The notes under the pieces: model-generated
Database searches by the model: none
What the model was told of the DNA's origin: nothing
The model's input: only the letters and a program-made list of their open reading frames with translations
Translations under genes and position numbers: made by a program
Source of the DNA: Epsilonproteobacteria bacterium UBA6211
Lineage (GTDB): Bacteria > Campylobacterota > Campylobacteria > Campylobacterales > Arcobacteraceae
DNA: 9,640 nt
Direction of reading: 5' to 3'
Assembly (NCBI GenBank): GCA_002421845.1
Contig: DISL01000098.1
Coordinates: 1-9,640, forward strand
Shown: in pieces, positions 7,419-9,640 of the stretch
Position numbering within the stretch: position 1 is the first letter of the stretch
Layout: every line of letters starts with the position of its first letter

Positions 7419-8746
7419 TCTCTAAGAGTAGTAATAGGCTTTCTAAATAAGTAGAAGAATAAAGTAACATTTTGAGAGTATAGTTTTGCCGTACCTCTAA
7501 CACCTATTTTAGGTTTGTCTTCATCATCGTCAAAATTAAGCTCACCCACAATTTTATATGACAAAATATTTTGTATCGTTAGTTCCGGTTTATATGAAAT
7601 TTGTGTTACCGTACCTTCCCAAGATTTTAACGGTTCATTATCCAAAAATACTTTGACCGGTGTATTTGATTCTAAAAATATAGCATCATCGACCGGAACC
7701 ATAATTTTTATTTCTACATTATCCGGATTTGCTATAAATAGTATTTTTTCACCTATTTCTACAGGTTTACCTTCCAGTTCTTTGGGGTTATGTACTATCG
7801 CTATGCCTGATTGTTGTGCATAAATTTTTGTTTTTTCCAGTTCGCTTTTTGCAAATTCGGCTTCTGCTATTTTAAGTTGGACTTGATTTTCCAGTTCACT
7901 CAATTTACTTTTCTGGGTATAATCTAGAAAACTGACTTGGCTAGTACTATGGAGTTGGGCACGTGCTACTTGAAGAATCTTATTTGATATTTCGTATTTA
8001 CTTTTATATTCGCTATCTTCTATTTGTACTACTAAGTCACCCTCGTTGATAGATTGATTCGGTAAAACATCTACGGATTTAATAACGCCTTTTATAGGGG
8101 CAGTTACTATAAACGGATTTTTTGCTTGAATTTCAACAGGTGCTAATATACTCATTTTTACGGGAATTAGCATAATGATGATAAAACCTGCCAATGAATA
8201 CTTTAAATATTTGTTTGATATTTTAAAATCTTTAATATTTGATATTATAGAACATTTTCTATTTGCAAATAAAAAATAAGCATAAGAATTTGCGATATGT
8301 TCTAGTAGTTTTAGTTCGTGTTCTTTCCATTGAGCTTCACGTGATAATATCAATACATAGTAAACCTCAATATTGTTTTGTGTTTTTTTTAAAGGTATCC
8401 AGAGTAAATTCCCAAAAACATATTCTTGTAAGCTGCTTTGGTCTATTTTATCCAATTCTTTGTGAGTATCTATAGGATGTATAATATTAGCTTTATCGGA
8501 CTTTGATATATTTAAAGAGATATTTTCCAACCATTGGTTAAAAGGTGAGGTGGAATCTATAGTAGTTATATTGGATATTGACACAACTTCCAAATTCGAC
8601 GTGATAGACGGACCGAGCAAAAACGCTTGGTCGTAATCTATCAGTTTGGAGGTTTCATTTGTAATAAGATAATAAAGTTCCTTCAAATTTTCACAGTTTT
8701 TACCGTTTTGTTCAAGTTGAAGGAGTGTAGCAAGTTTCTTATCCAA
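7403..8746 (-). CDS. HlyD-type membrane fusion protein with N-terminal GAF-like domain
   Basis: This 447-residue protein begins with a cytoplasmic region (about 20-160) whose alternating pattern resembles a GAF domain (LYYLITNETSKLIDYDQAFL ... GNLLWIPLKK ... HELKLLEHIANSYAYFL). It crosses the membrane once at about 182-199 and continues as a periplasmic adaptor. The first lipoyl half is at 214-244 (TAPIKGVIKSVDVLPNQSIN), the coiled coil at about 250-310, the second lipoyl half at 311-340 (IYAQQSGIAIVHN) and the beta-barrel region at 345-425. An aromatic/basic tail closes with LREWIGW. Adaptors of this kind bridge an inner-membrane transporter to an outer-membrane channel. The start is TTG at 8744-8746 with AAAGGTAAAGA in front. 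An in-frame stop lies two codons upstream and the next Met is residue 192, so the TTG is effectively forced. The gene begins 10 bases after the Ig-protein stop and overlaps the M50 adaptor gene, which indicates one operon. The GAF-like call is from pattern only. Confidence 0.87.
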   Translation of the reverse strand: MDKKLATLLQLEQNGKNCENLKELYYLITNETSKLIDYDQAFLLGPSITSNLEVVSISNITTIDSTSPFNQWLENISLNISKSDKANIIHPIDTHKELDKIDQSSLQEYVFGNLLWIPLKKTQNNIEVYYVLILSREAQWKEHELKLLEHIANSYAYFLFANRKCSIISNIKDFKISNKYLKYSLAGFIIIMLIPVKMSILAPVEIQAKNPFIVTAPIKGVIKSVDVLPNQSINEGDLVVQIEDSEYKSKYEISNKILQVARAQLHSTSQVSFLDYTQKSKLSELENQVQLKIAEAEFAKSELEKTKIYAQQSGIAIVHNPKELEGKPVEIGEKILFIANPDNVEIKIMVPVDDAIFLESNTPVKVFLDNEPLKSWEGTVTQISYKPELTIQNILSYKIVGELNFDDDEDKPKIGVRGTAKLYSQNVTLFFYLFRKPITTLREWIGW

Positions 8747-8756
8747 TCTTTACCTT

Positions 8757-9640
8757 TTATGCCGTTAATTTTGAAAGGTTAAACAATAAACTCGCACCGT
8801 AAGATTCTTGTTTTTCAATTTCAGCACTTACTTGTTTTTGTAAAGGTACTAGTTGTTGATTACCTTTCATATCTTTGATGTTTATTTTAACATTTATTGT
8901 TTTAACACCGTCTTTCCCGGAAGCTTGGATTATTATATCAAGTTCTTCAACACCTTCAGGCAATGTTCCTGTAATTGTACCTGTTTTTGAATCTATTACG
9001 AATCCGCTAGGAAGTGGACTACCGTCTGCTAACGTAGCATTGTATGTTTGGTCTTGGTCACCGGATATAGTAATGGATATAAATTTATTTTCGATATTAA
9101 CGCTTTCGATACCGAAATCATCATTGTTCATACCGTTTTTATTATCATCAAATACTACTTGACCGTCATTACCTACATTGATATTTACGGTTTTGACCGT
9201 TTCTGCCAAAGGATTGGCATTTTGAGCTAACGGCGATTGATTTTCATTACCTCCAAGACTATCTAATACATCGCCCGTATTATTTGTATCTCCGTTGTTT
9301 ACGTTATACCCGCCCGTAGGTTCATTGTAATCTTGAGGTTTAAAATCATTTACAGGTTCTTTTGTCGGTTGTTGTACGGTAGGGGTTTGAGGTGGAGCCG
9401 TTACTTCAAGTTGATATGTATATTCTACAGTTTCACCTGATGAGTCAGTAGATTTTACCGTAATAGTAAATTTACCTATTCCTTCAGCTTTACCTGCTAT
9501 TTTACCGGTATTAGTATCGTATCTTAGACCTTTTGGAAGACCTATTATCTCATATGTATGAGTATCCGTAACATCTAAATCATCAAATATAACCGATAAA
9601 TCCTTGTCATAAGTTTCTCCAAAAGCTATCCTTTGATTTA
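8757..9640 (-). CDS. C-terminal part of a large exported protein with putative-Ig (He_PIG-type) domains (5' end outside window)
   Basis: The frame is open from the window edge to the TAA at 8757-8759, giving 293 visible residues. A TTG at 9207-9209 is internal, not a start, because conserved domain sequence lies upstream of it. Numbering from the window edge, residues 1-79 form one putative-Ig module (YEIIGLPKGLRYDTNTGKIA, then GKFTITVKSTDSSG). Residues 80-150 are a Pro/Asn/Gln/Thr-rich linker, probably disordered. Residues about 184-255 form a second module (DGSPLPSGFVIDSKTGTITG, then TLPEGVEELDIIIQASGKDG). The last 38 residues are a charged tail ending LLFNLSKLTA. Such modules are typical of giant adhesins and other secreted repeat proteins. 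No sortase motif, RTX nonapeptide repeat or membrane anchor is visible in this part. Being first in the visible operon with two HlyD-type adaptors, it is probably the exported cargo. Its full length, N-terminus and export signal cannot be seen. Confidence 0.82.
   Translation of the reverse strand, partial: NQRIAFGETYDKDLSVIFDDLDVTDTHTYEIIGLPKGLRYDTNTGKIAGKAEGIGKFTITVKSTDSSGETVEYTYQLEVTAPPQTPTVQQPTKEPVNDFKPQDYNEPTGGYNVNNGDTNNTGDVLDSLGGNENQSPLAQNANPLAETVKTVNINVGNDGQVVFDDNKNGMNNDDFGIESVNIENKFISITISGDQDQTYNATLADGSPLPSGFVIDSKTGTITGTLPEGVEELDIIIQASGKDGVKTINVKINIKDMKGNQQLVPLQKQVSAEIEKQESYGASLLFNLSKLTA

Noticed and set aside
8757..9209. A complete small 150-residue protein starting at TTG 9207-9209
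   Set aside because: The frame is open all the way to the window edge and encodes another putative-Ig module upstream, so this is an internal codon of a larger gene.
8875..9230. Plus-strand open frames opposite the Ig-protein gene, and similar ones opposite the cyclases and adaptors
   Set aside because: They are antisense shadows with no ribosome sites and no recognisable protein character, lying over well-supported genes.
1..9640. CRISPR arrays, tRNA or rRNA genes, insertion sequences or prophage ends
   Set aside because: I saw no regularly spaced repeats, no tRNA-like cloverleaf, no transposase or integrase motifs, and almost all bases are explained by coding genes.

Overview
The window is AT-rich and gene-dense. 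Its gene content and protein style suggest a Campylobacterota (epsilonproteobacterial) genome of the Sulfurimonas/Arcobacter kind. The pointers are paired periplasmic-sensor diguanylate cyclases with NMT1/THI5-like sensor domains, a short OmpR-type regulator, very short intergenic gaps and AT-biased codons. This assignment is inference from style; no rRNA or other marker gene is present.

Layout. Positions 1-489 (+) hold the 3' end of clpB. It converges on two consecutive minus-strand genes (518-2458 and 2499-4433). A 12-bp hairpin at 499-536 sits across the convergent ends. The two minus-strand genes are tandem paralogues. Each encodes a signal peptide, a periplasmic NMT1/THI5-like solute-binding domain, one transmembrane helix, a cytoplasmic PAS domain and a catalytically intact GGDEF domain with an RxxD inhibitory site. 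A 158-bp divergent intergenic region separates them from a plus-strand OmpR/PhoB-type response regulator (4592-5269). That region carries an exact head-to-tail 11-bp direct repeat (4499-4520), the spacing typical of PhoB-family operators. No histidine kinase is visible.

From 9640 down to 5289 (all minus strand) lies a tight operon of three genes. First comes the C-terminal end of a probably large surface or exported protein with putative-Ig (He_PIG-type) domains (9640 to 8757, reading off the window edge). Ten bases later, from a forced TTG start, is a membrane-fusion (HlyD-type) protein with a cytoplasmic GAF-like N-terminus (8746-7403). Overlapping it is a fusion of a PqqD-like domain, an M50 (site-2-protease-type) membrane metalloprotease and a periplasmic HlyD-like adaptor (7418-5289). 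No ABC ATPase or TolC-type outer-membrane gene is in the window.

Working model (inference): the two adaptors and the membrane protease handle export, processing or anchoring of the Ig-domain protein. The neighbouring c-di-GMP synthases and regulator could tie an adhesion or biofilm response to a periplasmic ligand. The most novel-looking part is the Ig-protein / GAF-adaptor / M50-adaptor operon.
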